Shown: positions 22,101-34,672, counted from the first letter of the stretch. The stretch: 64,000 bases of DNA from Sceloporus undulatus (GCF_019175285.1 NC_056528.1:17772140-17836139), one strand, 5' to 3'. The notes: generated from the sequence alone by a model not told the origin. Numbers and translations are program-made.

Positions 22101-25100
22101 GACTAAATGTGGCCCTCAAGAAGATTACAAGTCCTGTCTCCATACCTTTAGTCTTTCAAGTTCCGACTCTTGCAGCGTTAATGAGTTTTCCATGTCTTTG
22201 CATCTTATTTTAAGTTCTTCATTTTCTTTCTCCAATTGGCTCTAAATGAACAGAGGCAAATATAAGACCATATTTTGATCCGGCAATTCTCAGATATTGT
22301 CTCCAGAGTAACGTGAACCTAACATTGGCACACTATTTTAATTTCATCTTATGTGATTATGTTAATGGCTCACATCAGGTATCTATATGTTAACACTACT
22401 AGTGCTTTGTTAACTGTGGTTTAAACTAATTATTTTTTTTAAAAAAAGACTATATTTTTATCATATCTATTGGAACTGCTACAGAGAGATAAAGTTGCTT
22501 TATTTTGGTTAAATACTGCCCTTACTCCCATCCCACATGGTTCAAGAAACAGGCTGCAGTTCAATAAGAATGACTGGTGTTCAAATTCGCTTCAGACCCA
22601 AACTCATTGAATGATCTTGGCCAAGTGCTCTATCAACTTTTGTTTGCCTCAAACAGGAGAGAGATAACTTACTTCACAGAGGTACTGTGAGAAAATATTG
22701 GAGAGTGAGATAGTGTTTCTGCCTCAGAATGTAAATCATATGGGTACCAACATTTAAAAATCTCAGCAAATAATTCAAAACCAGTATTATCTTAGTTCAG
22801 AAAAAATATGACACCACATTCTGCCCATATATCCTCCTCCCTCTCAATGCGCAGCTACTCCTTGGGCAGAATTTTAATTTTCTTTAATATAGCCTAGAAA
22901 GGAAAAAGAATGCTGCTCTGAACATGGGGATGTCACTCACAATCTTGCACTGGGAAGCCACCCTTTCAGACTCCTGTGCAGCTTCAAGGGCTGCAGCCTG
23001 CTCCTCCAGCTTTCCCATTTGCACTGCGTAGTGGTGCTGTGCAGCAGAGAGGCCTTCCTCTGATTTGATTCTCTCCAGCTCCAGGTCCGCTTGCTACCGG
23101 GAAGGAAGGGAGGAGGGGGCAGAAAAAGAGGCAAGTTCTGAATCTCCCTTAACTCTGCAGGAGGAAATTTTATGGCCAAAGTGTTCTTTGTTGCTCCCCC
23201 ACAACCATCCACTCACCCCCCTACAAACAAACAGTGTTGGGCATACAGGATGGCAAGCACAAACAATATTTATTATTGTTGTGTACCTTCAAATCATTTC
23301 CAATTTATGGTGACCCTAAAGCAAATCTCTCATGGTGTTTTTGTGGCAAGACTGGTTCAGAGGTTTGCCGTTACCTTCCCTTGAAGGAACATTCCACATG
23401 GTGCTATCTTGGGAAACACCATTTTAAGTTCCCAAATTGTGTCTAGATCCAAGGAATGCCAGGTGCAGTAGGCTATATTTCAAATCACCACATTAGGTCC
23501 TCATACCCACCCTTTCCACTAGGGCTTGCAAGTTAGGTTGGAATATCTAACTATTAAGCATTTCCTTTCTACTTTATGTTCTGGGTGATACTGGTAGAAG
23601 CTAAACCATGCCAACTCACCAGCTTTTGAATCTGTAGCTCTCTCTCTTCTATGTCCTCTTTGCTTTTTGCTGCTGCTTCACTGGCAAGCCGGAGAGCTTG
23701 TTCAAGATCCTTCTGCTACAAAAACAAGAGGTTTTTCCTTCCTTGGATTTTGACACTGCAAATGCTTACTCCACCTCCAACCAACCATCCTTGCAGCATG
23801 GGGAAAGGGTTAACAGAAACATACCAGCTCACATTGCCACTACCTGCTGCAAAGTGCTTTCCTGGAGACTGCGCACAAGCTCCTCTCTCTCGCTCAGACA
23901 TGCCTGTCCTTCAGCCAATTTGCCGTTCAGTTTGTTGATCTAGGATGTAACACACACCATCTCTGACTCTTGAGCTGAAACGTACAACCAGAATCACCTG
24001 GTGCAACTTTCACCAGCCGCACCACGTCGAGTGATACTGCCGGCGAGAGCAAGTGGGGAATCTCATGTTTGCAAGTCATGCATCCTCTGTTATCACTCTC
24101 ATTTCCTGGTACAAAATTGGCATTTTTTCTTAGAATTCTAGTATTATATAGGCAAGGAATGGTTACGGGTTGTTGTTACTGTTGTTGTGTTCCTTCAAGT
24201 TGTGTCTCATTTATGGCAAACCTAATGTGATCCTATCCTGGGGTAAACCAATACATGCCCCTCCCCTAAGAAGTTCAAACCTCCCAAAACATGGCAAACT
24301 TGTAACATTTCTGGCTAGAGAGGTATAGCAGCCTGCAAAAATACACTCACTGATCTAAAGGCTTATCCTGTTTGGGCCAAATATGAAGAACCAGTTGCAG
24401 TTATTCAGTAATCAATGAAAAACACTCTGCACATGCTTAGAGGAAACCACAATTACTTCATATATTGTTGGTGGAAGAATACCATGGAAAAACAATGAGA
24501 AGCCCCTCCAAATTATGCCCTCATGTTTACCGAGCCAAGGGGAATTCCGTGGAAAATCTAAGTGACCAGCACAAACCCAGGCCTCAAAGACCAATCCTGC
24601 CCAACATACCTGCGTCTCTAGAAGGCTCATGTTCTCCGTGTGACTTGTCCGTGTGGCCAAGAGCTGCTGCCTGGCCTCCTCCAGCCGCTGTTCCAGAGCA
24701 CATTTCTGGAAAGGTTAGATATGGCAGCTGCTATTATTTATTAGTAACTCTTACTAATATTCTTTTATAGAATGTTCTTTTGACTTTCAAGGCCCTCCAA
24801 GCAGCTAATATCAAACAAAATATGTATTGTCTATATATAATAAATTATACCCTGCAATGTACTGAACCCATACGTGTTTTCCCACAGGAAAACAGCAACT
24901 GTCACCACCTGACAGTGAACATGAAAAGATCCCAGTGCCCTTTCTAGGAAATGTATTTTAGAAGCTGGGAAAGCATGAAAGCACACGTGAAGTAGGCACC
25001 CAAGCCTGAAATAAATTTTACGAACTGTGAAACGACAGAATGTTGTTCTCCCACAAGACCAGATGGAGGAGGGAGTCAAAGCCAGGGTCACCCTCAAGGC

Positions 25101-28100
25101 AATACTCTGCCATCACTTCTAAATGCCACTAGCAATCCACATTTACCTCTTTGAGCAGGTCCCGAATATGCTCATCACCAGAGAGGTTCCCTTCAAATCG
25201 CTTCTCCAGCATGGTCACTTTCTCTTGCAAGTGGCCAACTAGCTGGCTTTTCTCCTCCACTTCAATAATCATCTGTTGGAACACACACATACATTATTTG
25301 CTCTGCAGCCATTTGTTGGGAAAATATTCAGGGAACAGACACATTTAATAGTAAAGGATCTCTCCTCACATAAGTCTAAAGAGACCTGTGTTAGCACCAT
25401 CTCTCTGTCTTTGGCAGAACCGGAGAATTATGGTTTTCCAATACGGCTTTTTTTTTAGTTCATTCTCGTTTTGTTGTTATAGGGCTTCAAGTTGTTTCTA
25501 ACTTATGGAGACCCTATCATGGGGTTTTCTTGGCAAGATTTGTTCAGAGGAGGTGTGCCACTGCCTTCCTCTGAGACTGAGATCAAATGACTTGACCAAG
25601 GTCACCCTGGTCTTCATAGTCCAACATTCAAACCACGATGCCATGCTGGCTGTCTTAGCACATGCAATTAATTTATTTTTTAAATTTGTTTGAGGGATTA
25701 GGCATTCCCAAAAGTAAGAGAAAGAAAAACTAATTCATTGGCATCCAGAGCTATGTCCAAATGTTTAAACAGAAGGAAAGATGACTACCAAGAGGAATTT
25801 GAGATATGATGAACTCATGGAACCAACATGTTGCCTATTCCTGTAATGTGATCTTCATCTATGTTTCAGCTTTTCCAGTTCCCAAATATTAATGATGTGG
25901 CTCCAGACCAAGTCTTGTTTTGCCTAAACACTGGAAGTTGTCTTAGCCCTTTTGCGATTTTTAATAGCCACTTTTCAGAACATTCAGGCCTTACCTTTTG
26001 CTTGTGCTGTTCATACTCCAGCTTCAAAGAGTCATGCTCTCCCTGTAAGGTTTCCAGTCTCTTTTCACAACAAGAGGCAGCAACCTGAGCCTAGAATGTT
26101 GAAGAAAAAGGGCCCCAAGTCTAACCTTGATAAATACAATGGCCCTACTCTTCCTGGAGCTTTAGGGATAATGTCTCAAACCAAATTTAAAAATTATGAC
26201 CTAGGATAAGGATGAAACATTATTTCGTAGGATTCTTACTCTGGGATTGCAACCTCTTTATTTTTCAATGTCAGAAATGTTCATTCACATCATCTTTTTG
26301 ATGCTGGGTCACTTCCCTCTTTGTAGAATAGTACACTAGGCCCAATAGAGACCACAAACCTGCTATTATTTAAAGCAGGGGTTCCCAACCTGGAGTGTCC
26401 ACACTTCCAGGGGGTGTAAGATACAATTTCAGGGAGTGCGACTAAGAGTGACCTGTGTCATTTTTCACTGGACCAGACATACAATCTTTCAAGATCTAAC
26501 AAATGAATCGAACAGACTTTCACACTTTTTTGATCAGCTAGGTGTAGTTCCTCTGGATATTACTGGATGGTAACTTTTGGCATATCTCAGCACTGGCTAT
26601 GCAGGTTAGCATAGTTGGGAGCAAATAACATCTCCTCCCCCCACTGTCTATAAAGAAGTGCACTGAATCTCTTAACTTACATTTTGTAGATCTACTGATA
26701 GCCGTTGAACATAGGCTTGGAGCTCATGGCCTCGCTGCTCTAGCATGGTGATCTTGCTTTCTGCACTCCTCTCTGCATCTTCAAGCTCAGCTCTAAATGA
26801 AAAGGGACAGGATTTTCACCAAAAAGTCAGATAAGCCAAAGTGTGGCCAGGTTAGCTGGTTCTCTCCTATTATATATAGACCAAAGCCTTTCTGCCCACT
26901 CTCAAGAGAGTTAACACAGCCAACCCCTTAATATCAGTCACTCTAGTTTGGGGCAAAACAGGTTCTGAGAACTTCACTATCAATTTTTATTTTGGAATGA
27001 ATTATTAAAAGGTAATGCCCTAAACAAATTGCTAGTCCCAACTACAGTAGATCAACAGTATCTGAATGGCAAGTTGTTACTTATATCAGTCTCATTTCTC
27101 CATCAATTCTACTTTAGGTGGGATGAGCAACTGTATTTAGTCGAGTGACCAGAAGGGTGCAGTGACATATGGATGGATACAACACAAATTTCTAAGTCAG
27201 GCTGGAGCAGACAGGGTGGCCCACATTTAGACCTGGAAGCCTTCTACAATCTTAGGTCCTGGGGCTGGAGGCTTTTTTTTGGCTGGGCAGGTTTGATTCC
27301 TGGCCTGGACATCCCAGAGGCCTTATCCTGCACTCTCTCTCAGAGTTGGCCAGTGCACACAGTTATCACCAGTCTGGTTTGGGCACACAAGGCCTTGCAA
27401 TCAGACAATATTCTGAGCTGTCTCAAGCACAGCATCAATTCTCTACCTCTCTGCCTGCAGGTCCGCATGCTGCTGCTGTAGCTCCTGCAGCTCTGCAGCC
27501 AGGCGTGTGGACAATGCACGGGAGACCTGCAGCTCCTCTTGGACACATGCCACCTCTTGTGTAGCAGAGCCCAGTTCTTCTTCCATCTGGGCCAGCAACT
27601 CTTCTTTCTTCAAAAGCTGGAGATTCAAAAGGAACAACAGTTCAAAAACCAAGTTCGCCTAATAGAGATGACTCAAGGGCATGGACAGGCTTCTCTTTTT
27701 TTAATGTTGAGAGTTGCATTTTGTTGGGATGGGAGAGTGTAATCTGTCTGAGACCACCTGCCAGTGTGGCACTGGATGGAGACAGAAAAGATTATGCCAT
27801 CCTCATTTTTCTTCCCCCCTTCTTTTTATTCACTTAGACGGGAAGGGACAAACAGACATCACTCTTGCAAGGGTCTGAACAGATCACTTTCAGAGAGCCT
27901 GGAAATTGGTTCAAGGGATTCAGGTTGCCTATCCCTGCTCTGAAGACACAGCAAGGAACTTCTCAAACCTGCCCTATCTTGGCACATGAGCTTCTACCAC
28001 TCAATAGCCCAGGGAATGATCTGGAGGGAAAGGGATCAGCTGAGTCATTTGCACCACCTACAAGTCCTAGGCCCTTGCACTGAGACTAAATCAAGAAACT

Positions 28101-31100
28101 AGTCTATACCTAAATTCCTGAAACTGAAACCCTCAAGCCCAGGAACTATAGTGCTTGAGATAACCACACTGAAGAACCTGCATATTTGCTCCCCAAGGGC
28201 CAAATCTGCTCATCACTGCAGGCACTGTACCCATTGTGGAACAACCAAGAGGAAGAAAAATGCCAGGCTCCAGGCCAGAGAACAGCCCCTTAAGCATGTA
28301 GCTTTGAACAAAACATGTCATTTCTTTCTTTGTTGTGAACTGTTGGGAGTTCTGAAAAGTGCATCAGTGAGTACTGTCTCTCACTGCTACTTCACCTTTC
28401 AATTAACATATCTTAGCTCCCCATCTGTCCCAGACCATGCCTGGACTGGTTTCTCCCAACTATCATGCTCTACTCTCACCAGGACTTGACAGTCTGAAGT
28501 CACAAGATGCAGCATGATTACTAAAGCCAAGCTGGTCTTGATCCAGACAGTGCCTGGAAGAGAAGGCGATACCATAGCAAACGGCCCCTGGTCTTATTCC
28601 TGGCATCTCCAGAAGGCTTTTTTTAAGGCCTTTTTTGGGCCTAAAATAGTCTGAGCCCCCCAAAATGTGGTGAAGATGGCACCTACTAGAGAATATTTGG
28701 GTAACTGAGGGCCTCCTAGGGATCATTTTTTCTATGATTCTATCATTTGGGGGAACTGGTGGCCCCAAGCACATCACAGGTTGCTCTCTGCCCACTTCTG
28801 AGCTAGATAAACCGATAGTCCAATTTGGCATGAGGCATCTTTCTATGTTTCTACTCTGAAATTATTTGGTGAGTGTCCTTCGTGATTCCCATGACTACAG
28901 AAATTCAGGACCGTAGAAATACTAATAGATCAGTAGGAGATAGTAGGCTAAGCAGTCTTTTGAGACAGGGAAGCCAAGGTTCCCTGGATCATTTCTCTGG
29001 AAAGCTGGAACTGGCTTGGCCCAGTTGTCCTTCTCCAAATAAGACAGCCTTACCATGTGCTTAACTTTAGCCAGCTCCTGCTGCTGAAAACCTTCCAGCT
29101 CATCAATTTCATCCCTCTTCTGGAACAGGTTCAAACTCTGCTCTCTCATATCTTGCAACTGTGCTGAAAGGAGCTTCTTCTCCTGTTGACCACCCAATAC
29201 AGACACAGGAAAGAGGGTTCAGGGAACTTCCCAACTCCAGTTAAAAAAAATCAATCAGATTTGACAGAGAGGGAGCTGCTCAGTAGCTGGAAGTCCTGCC
29301 TGCCTGAATCTCAAATCGTAAAACCCTGTGCAGATTTTGCAATCTGGCCTGTTATCAGTTAACTTGAAAAGAAATCCTTGGCATCTTTTCTTTCCTTACA
29401 GAAAAACAAAAATGAAACATTTTCCCCTGGTTTAGTCCCTTGGGAACATTCTGGTGGCAACCATATCGCACTATAGTATGTCTCTGCACTTCAAAAATAA
29501 GTTGAACAGCTCCCTACTGAGGATGCTCTAATTTCTGTATTGAGGCGGGGTGTGTGTGTGTGTCTATATGGTCCCTTCAAACTCTTATAATTGTATGAAT
29601 CTAAGGAATCCTTGCAGACCTGACCAACTAGACTGTAGTCCTTTGCATAACAGGAAATCCAACCCAAAGAGACTAAGCTGTTTAAGACGTCTCTAGCCCA
29701 TCTGGAAACCAAAAGCAAGGGGAGGGGAATGTCTTTAAAGAAGATAGCTAGTACTATCTCTGCCCATCCCTGTTTCTACAGAGATACCTAGTATGATCTC
29801 TACCCATCTCTGGTTTTATGCAAGCCACTTGCCTTTTCAAGATGAGAAAGCTTCTCTTTCCATTCCTGGGAAATGAGAAAAGGACAAATCAACATTGGCA
29901 CACCTGCACCTGAAGCCTATAGGAAATAAGGATGGGAGAGAGGGACTGTCTGGAAAAAAGTCACAGGGGAAAGACTAACTACAATCCAGAACCAATAAGG
30001 TGGGAACCCATACCACAGTTCTTCAAAGGAACTGCAAGGGCTGGCACCATTATTACATCACAGAGGCTGCCTTCCTTAAACTGAACGTTCAGAGGAAAAA
30101 AATCTCTCTGAAAGAACACTGTCAGTACAGCAGGGAAGACAGGGAACCTGTGGCCTTCCAAATGTTGAACTTCAACTATTAGAGTCCACTGAGGAACCTT
30201 GATGCCTCCTCAGCATAAATGAGGTTTCCTAAACAAAGGCTGAGTTCAGTCATAACTGTGTGCCATCCAAGCCTAGGGGAGGTACATTTTATAAACTGCT
30301 ATAGAGGAGATAACAGACTGATTGATTGCAGACTGTAAGAATAATCATTGCAAAAAGAGTTGGCAGAGGACAATGCTAAAACCACCGAATGGCTGAGAAA
30401 AGATTTAAGAAGGGGCTAGTGATGAGTAGAAAAGTGGAGGATTATGTGATTGGAACGTACTGGAAGAGTTACTTCCAGATCCTGAACCTGTCTTGACACG
30501 TAAGGCTGCAGATGATGCATATCTAAACATGACTACTGGAACTGAAAAATACCGATATAGATGCACAGTGAGCATTGCATGTCTATAAAACCGTGAGCAG
30601 CTTATTGCACACACACACACACAAGTTTGAAATTCCTGGAGCCATGGATTTCCTGGAGAGATTACCTGGTCTTTTTTCTCCAGTGCCAAGGCCATTCCTT
30701 CTGCCATCTTGGCAGTGCTAGCCTGATGAGCTTCATTCTGCTCCTGGAGTTTCTTCACAAAGGCTGCAAAGGAAATGTAACATGTGAGCCACAATGACAA
30801 TGCACTTGAAAAGTCTGTATTTAAAGATTTCTCACAGAATACTTTAACTGTGATTTATCGCTAATCGGGATCAACACCTCAGCCAAAAGAAACAGCTGAC
30901 AAGCCCAAGGCTCCTTGGAATTGCTTTCCTAATGTCAAACCATGGTTTGGCATTCTTCCTTGCACCCTCTCAGTGTTACCTGGTACACCATTACATTTTG
31001 CATTTTCTTTTAAAATGGTAAAAATTGCTGTTCTTAGTGGCAGAGATTATTCTTTGCATCAAAAACAATCTGTACCACAAAAACTGAATTATGCAACTTC

Positions 31101-34100
31101 CATACATAATGTAAACTAACCATATAAATACATATATCAGTTAATATAAGTACCAAGGTAGGCTTGGAATCCAAGAAAGATACACTCAAACACTAAATTA
31201 AATGTAAAACATGGAAATGACCAAACAAAAAAATTCATGAAATTTTATTTTTAATTAAAGAGCAGAAAGTGGAAGCCAAAATGTTTAACTAAAGTCTTAA
31301 ATCTATCTGTTTGATCATTATTTGTTTGCATGCCTGTACATGTACACACGCACACAAATGTGTACATAATGCATTATTTTTAGGGTATTTATAACAAGAG
31401 AGAAATGCAAGGTAAACATTTAGCAACACCAGCTTCCTTCTATCTCCCACTAAGCTCCAGCTGAAACACAGTAGCTTCTTTGTCTACTACAAATCAAGGA
31501 GAAACTGTGGTGTTATGTGACATTTTAATTCCTGATGTGCAAAGACAAACTGAGCCAATTCATACAGAAGCATTCACCCCACCAAACTAATACACAGGAA
31601 GGAATATTGGAGAATGTCACCTTGACTGAAACACGATGCCCAAACCAACTTAACTGTAGGATCAGACCAGAGGGAGATGCCCATGTATTCAATATGAGAA
31701 AGCCACAGCCCAAGGCCTGGGTTCCAGCCTATCAAGATCCCCAGAACTGTGGGTGGCTTGACATTAGGAACAGAGGAAAACAGAAGGATTTCATCTGGCG
31801 AGCAGAAGCCAGGAAGCTTTTGGATTGGCTAGACCTGGAACAAATACTGGCCACTCCACCTCATCAGAATTTAATTTAATACTAATTACATTTATCTCCT
31901 GCCTGTTTGACAACGAACGTAAGGCATTGTATAGGGCTCTTCTCCTCTACAATTTATCTGAATAACAATCCTGTGAGATAAACCAGGCAGGCAGAAATAG
32001 AGTGATAGCCCATCCTCACACAGCAAGTTTCATGGTTCAGTGGAGACTTGAACCTTGATCTTGAAGTTCCCAGTCCAGCACTGTAATACAATCTCTCTCC
32101 TGTTTTCCATCTCAAGCACCACTGACCCTGTTGTTCTGCCTAACATATAAGTGTGCTACTAAGAAAGGTAGCTTTAAACTTCAAGGCTGGCACTGCACTG
32201 GCCCTCTGTGTATCTTCTGCGATCTGCCCTCTGCCCAGATACCTTCTTCCAGCACAGGTCCCCAGTGACCCTGACTTCGAAAACAAATGAACCCTTGAGC
32301 CAGAGAAAAAATCAAGCATGGTTTTCTCTGTCTTCTTTTGTGGCTGGGTGGCGAGTTTACATCTAGTATTCTTGGGTGACTTGGCTGGCTACATACAGCA
32401 GTCTCAAAGAGAGCTTTGCACATTGCACTTTCAGAGACTTCTTACAAGAGGGAAAGAAAAGATGAGTACGTACAATCTTGATGGGTCTCTAAAGCATTCT
32501 CAAGCTTCTCTTTAATCTTCTGCAAGTTTCGGACCTGTTCAGCATAATCTTGGGGGAAAGGAGGCAGCGGCACCAACCGGATATGGACAGACAGTAGGAA
32601 AAGCCGGAGGGATGGGGGTTTAAGAAACAACAACAAAAATGGTAAGTGAAGACAGTCAATGATTTTCTTTGTCTGAAAATCATTTCTGTTAAGGCAAGGC
32701 AAAGCAGCTGGCCTCACCTCAACACCAGGCAAAACAAGATGCTGCTAATGCACACTAAATATGAAGGCAAGAGGAGGTACAGACAAAAGGAAACAGTCTC
32801 AGTCTTGTCAGTAATGGGAATTATGTGTATCCCAGTGCTGTAAGGACTGGAGTGGTTATCTAGTCAGAAAGGCTCTCCCAAACCTTGTGATTTTAAAAAG
32901 CCCATCTGAGCAGACTCAGGAGGCTGGTCCTTTAAAAGCAAGCACTCTGGAACGTAACAAATTGTAAAGGACATCATTAAATTCTTCTGCCACCTAAACA
33001 AGGGCAATGCATTGGTCTGTATAATTTAACCATTTGGCTAAGTGAGACAGAGAAGTAGGGATCAGACATTATACTTCTTTCAATTATACCCTTTTTAATC
33101 AAACTGTGCTTTCTACAGTAAAAAGCCAAATATCTTACACAGTATCAGTTAGCATAAGATGCTTTTTAAAGTAAAAAAATACTTTCTGCAGTTTACCACT
33201 GTGGTTACAACTTTACAAGCATGGGTAAGAGGTACCTGTATTTGATAATGGGACCCTCATTAGCCCAAAGAATCACCTGGACAGAGCACAAATCAGCCTT
33301 TGGTCTTCCAAAAACCGCCTCCCCATTCTAGACAACAACAGTTGTTTCTTTGTATTTCAAGGTGAACATACTGAAAACCTACTCATACACAAAAAGTGGA
33401 ATGACCACTGGACTCCTGCTACAGTAGATCACAGAAGCAGAATGGGTGGGAGGGATGTAAAGTGCTACACATTTTGAGTCAGCACTGGTTACAGGTCCTG
33501 AAATTCACAGTACCACAAGCAACAAGAAACATACCAGACAGCTTGACTTCTAGCTTCCGTATTTGTTCATTCCTTCGGAACAACTGAGATGAGAGGTCTT
33601 CTCTGGAGCTGCTTCCATCAGAGGGCTTGGGAAATTAAGACACACATAGGAGGTCTCACTATATAAGCTCTGTAATAGTAACCTATCAGAAAGGTACAGG
33701 CATATCATAGGGCTCCATGACACTCTCTCTCATGATTAAAATGTACTTTGGTTGGGCATGTTCCTTTCTCTGAAGTCAAGATTGGTATTACTCACTCCTC
33801 ATTTACTGTTCACATGACTTGCAACATGTTTTTATACTAAGCTAAGCAGAATCTGTAACAAGTGCAGGTAGACTATCATGTAACTACAGTGGATTGTTTT
33901 CAGCATGCATTGGAAGCTTTAAGAAAAGCAAAAGATATCAAGGACTATTGCCTGTTGTTTTCACATTACTTTTTAATCTATGTTCTGGTGAGACACTGTC
34001 TAGGGTGAGGTGGGGAGGGAATGCTACACCTGAACCCAGCCTTGGACACTTACAAAGTCATCCCCAGAATCTGCTCCCATGGATGTGATGGACTCCTTGC

Positions 34101-34182
34101 TGACCGATCTGGGCATTCTGGACACCCCTCGGGGAGCAGTAGCCGCTTCTTCTGCAATCTTCTTCTTTAGTTTTGCAAACAT
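16157..34182 (-). CDS. GOLGA1: Golgin subfamily A member 1 (golgin-97)
   Basis: Golgin-97 is a trans-Golgi coiled-coil tether recruited by ARL1-GTP through its C-terminal GRIP domain; it captures endosome-derived carriers. The minus-strand coding exons, 5' to 3', are 34182-34054, 33625-33535, 32548-32474, 30763-30666, 29865-29833, 29182-29054, 27616-27447, 26792-26681, 26090-25995, 25272-25147, 24705-24610, 23939-23844, 23715-23620, 23093-22941, 22241-22146, 21478-21398, 20474-20372, 19904-19744, 19277-19125, 18767-18708, 17276-17130, 16777-16691 and 16237-16157. Their sum, 2469 nt, is divisible by three: 822 residues, longer than human (about 767). The start [12 protein letters not shown] and the motif MGADSGDDF match the family. 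Residues about 60-700 are Glu/Gln/Leu-rich coiled coil. GRIP is at about 747-796, followed by a basic/proline tail starting MSWFGSKP. One intron is GC-AG. Exon 1 is non-coding at 39.2 kb. Confidence 0.95.
16691..17276 (-). other. GOLGA1: GRIP-domain exons of GOLGA1
   Basis: Two exons (17276-17130 and 16777-16691) encode [17 protein letters not shown], then [20 protein letters not shown] and MLKETLEY. This is a full GRIP domain. The conserved Tyr of FEYLK, at about residue 752, is the residue known in the family to contact ARL1. The domain is split across an intron of about 350 bp. Confidence 0.93.
17277..18707 (-). other. GOLGA1: GOLGA1 intron 21
   Basis: A 1.4 kb GT-AG intron upstream of the GRIP exons. 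No further exon or nameable repeat is seen. Confidence 0.75.
20035..20175 (-). mobile_element. Degenerate tRNA-derived SINE piece
   Basis: Contains cataaccaact...gtaggtcaagctgaga...caactggcccaaga and a gggaatctgaatctt stretch. This resembles a squamate SINE whose consensus includes 'caacaaccctgtgaggtagg' and 'ggatttgaaccc'. Old and diverged; in the intron before the exon at 19744-19904. Confidence 0.4.
21042..21170. mobile_element. Rearranged SINE head fragments
   Basis: Minus-strand tRNA-like head (gttgtagtccaacactcaaaccactatac) abuts a plus-strand head segment (ccatgctggctctggaggccagggttcaaatt). Two SINE fragments in opposite sense meet here, separated by a short repeat of actatact. Confidence 0.5.
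22540..22740 (+). mobile_element. tRNA-derived SINE, degenerate
   Basis: Shows a B-box-like gtgttcaaattcg, then gatcttggccaagtgctc, then cttcacagaggtactgtgagaa. That order is found in squamate tRNA-SINEs with a 'cctcacagggttgttgtgagg' body. It lies in the GOLGA1 intron between the exons at 22146-22241 and 22941-23093. Confidence 0.5.
23266..23400 (-). mobile_element. CORE/MIR-like SINE 3' fragment
   Basis: The plus strand reads ttattgttgtgtaccttcaaatcatttccaatttatggtg and continues as in the tail of the SINE family seen whole at 34440-34672. The tRNA-like head is missing. Confidence 0.6.
24165..24265 (-). mobile_element. CORE/MIR-like SINE 3' fragment
   Basis: gttgttgtgttccttcaag, then tcatttatggcaaacctaatgtgatcctatc, matches the tail of the same SINE family. 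Only about 100 bp remains. Confidence 0.55.
25465..25660 (-). mobile_element. CORE/MIR-like SINE, nearly complete
   Basis: In reverse orientation: the tail (ttgttatagggcttcaagttg), the body (tcatggggttttcttggcaag), the CORE-like ggtcaccctggtcttcatag and the tRNA-like head (agtccaacattcaaaccacg). It lies in the GOLGA1 intron downstream of the exon at 25995-26090. Confidence 0.7.
25995..26090 (-). CDS. GOLGA1: GOLGA1 96-nt coiled-coil exon, possibly absent from human golgin-97
   Basis: This phase-0 exon encodes [20 protein letters not shown] and [12 protein letters not shown]. It is flanked by good GT-AG signals (acceptor cattctag, donor gtaagg) and stays in frame. In human golgin-97 as I recall it, the upstream exon's IDLQK runs almost directly into the equivalent of HLQEKV. 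This exon may therefore be an additional or alternatively used module that explains most of the extra length here. Confidence 0.7.
26357..26445 (+). mobile_element. hAT-like terminus remnant
   Basis: Starts with CAGGGGTTCCCAACCTGG, the typical outer end of hAT superfamily elements (SPIN/Charlie-like), followed by stretches like agggggtgt and agggagtgcga. No transposase is visible, so it is a remnant or a non-autonomous copy. Confidence 0.5.
27617..29053 (-). other. GOLGA1: GOLGA1 intron 6
   Basis: A 1.4 kb intron. Near 28725-28745 there is a tctatgattctatc stretch like a CR1 3' end, too short to call firmly. No other gene content. Confidence 0.6.
29833..29865 (-). CDS. GOLGA1: GOLGA1 33-nt microexon followed by a GC-AG intron
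   Basis: Encodes [11 protein letters not shown], matching EWSEKMDQLEK in human golgin-97. The acceptor is tttcccag. The donor on the minus strand reads AAAAG|GCAAGT: GC in place of GT with otherwise perfect consensus, the usual context of GC-AG introns. No in-frame GT alternative is nearby. Confidence 0.88.
30764..32473 (-). other. GOLGA1: GOLGA1 intron 3
   Basis: A 1.7 kb intron. Apart from the SINE at its upstream end and AT-rich sequence I see nothing nameable. The 114-codon open stretch near 31.5-31.9 kb resembles no family I know and is read as chance. Confidence 0.6.
31880..32105 (-). mobile_element. tRNA-derived SINE, degenerate
   Basis: Order on the plus strand: ttatctcctgcctg, gaataacaatcctgtgagat, agtgatagcccatcctcaca, cagtggagacttgaaccttg, ccagcactgtaatacaatct. 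This matches the minus-strand order of a common squamate SINE whose head is a tRNA-like sequence. Confidence 0.55.
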
Positions 34183-34439
34183 CTTCTCAATGCCAAGACC
34201 TCAAAGGTAACAACTGCTCCAAACCAGGTTGTCAACACACAAAGTAATGAATCGAGGAGATCTCCCTCTGAGCCAGGTTTATTTTCCATCCAGTCAGTTC
34301 CGCTCCCTCAAGGGGCTCATAGACCAGCAGAGCTTGGAAAGTAAAAGAAAAAAGACAGACATGTGTGAAAACCAACTACGACAAGAGAGTTCGATGAACA
34401 GGGACAAGCCTATCTACAGAGAGTAGTAGTAGTTTAAGG

Positions 34440-34672
34440 ACTGTAGTTTACAGTGTGACGTAGTGGTTCGAAAGTTGGACTACAACTCTGGAGACAAGGG
34501 TCTGATTCTCCGCTTGGCCATAAAACCCCCTGGGTGACCTTGGGCAAGTCACATGCTCTCAGCTTCGGAAGAAGGCAATGTCAAACCTTCTCTGAACAAA
34601 TCTTGCCAGGAAAACCCTATGATAGGTCCACTATAAGTTGGAAACTATTTGAAGGAACACAACAACAACAAC
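34440..34672 (+). mobile_element. CORE/MIR-like SINE, full length
   Basis: tRNA-like head with A box (tgacgtagtggttcgaaag) and B-box-like gggtctgattctc. Next comes the CORE segment GGGTGACCTTGGGCAAGTCA, then ctgaacaaatcttgccagga. It ends in a tail tttgaaggaacacaacaac with a CAA repeat. This is the best reference copy of the family in the window. Confidence 0.8.

Noticed and set aside
31535-31879. A 114-codon open frame in GOLGA1 intron 3
   Set aside because: No recognisable family, no splice partners, and it lies on the strand opposite GOLGA1. Best read as chance.
34440-34500. A genuine tRNA gene suggested by A- and B-box-like words
   Set aside because: The boxes belong to a SINE head. The sequence continues into the CORE segment and tail, and similar copies recur across the window.
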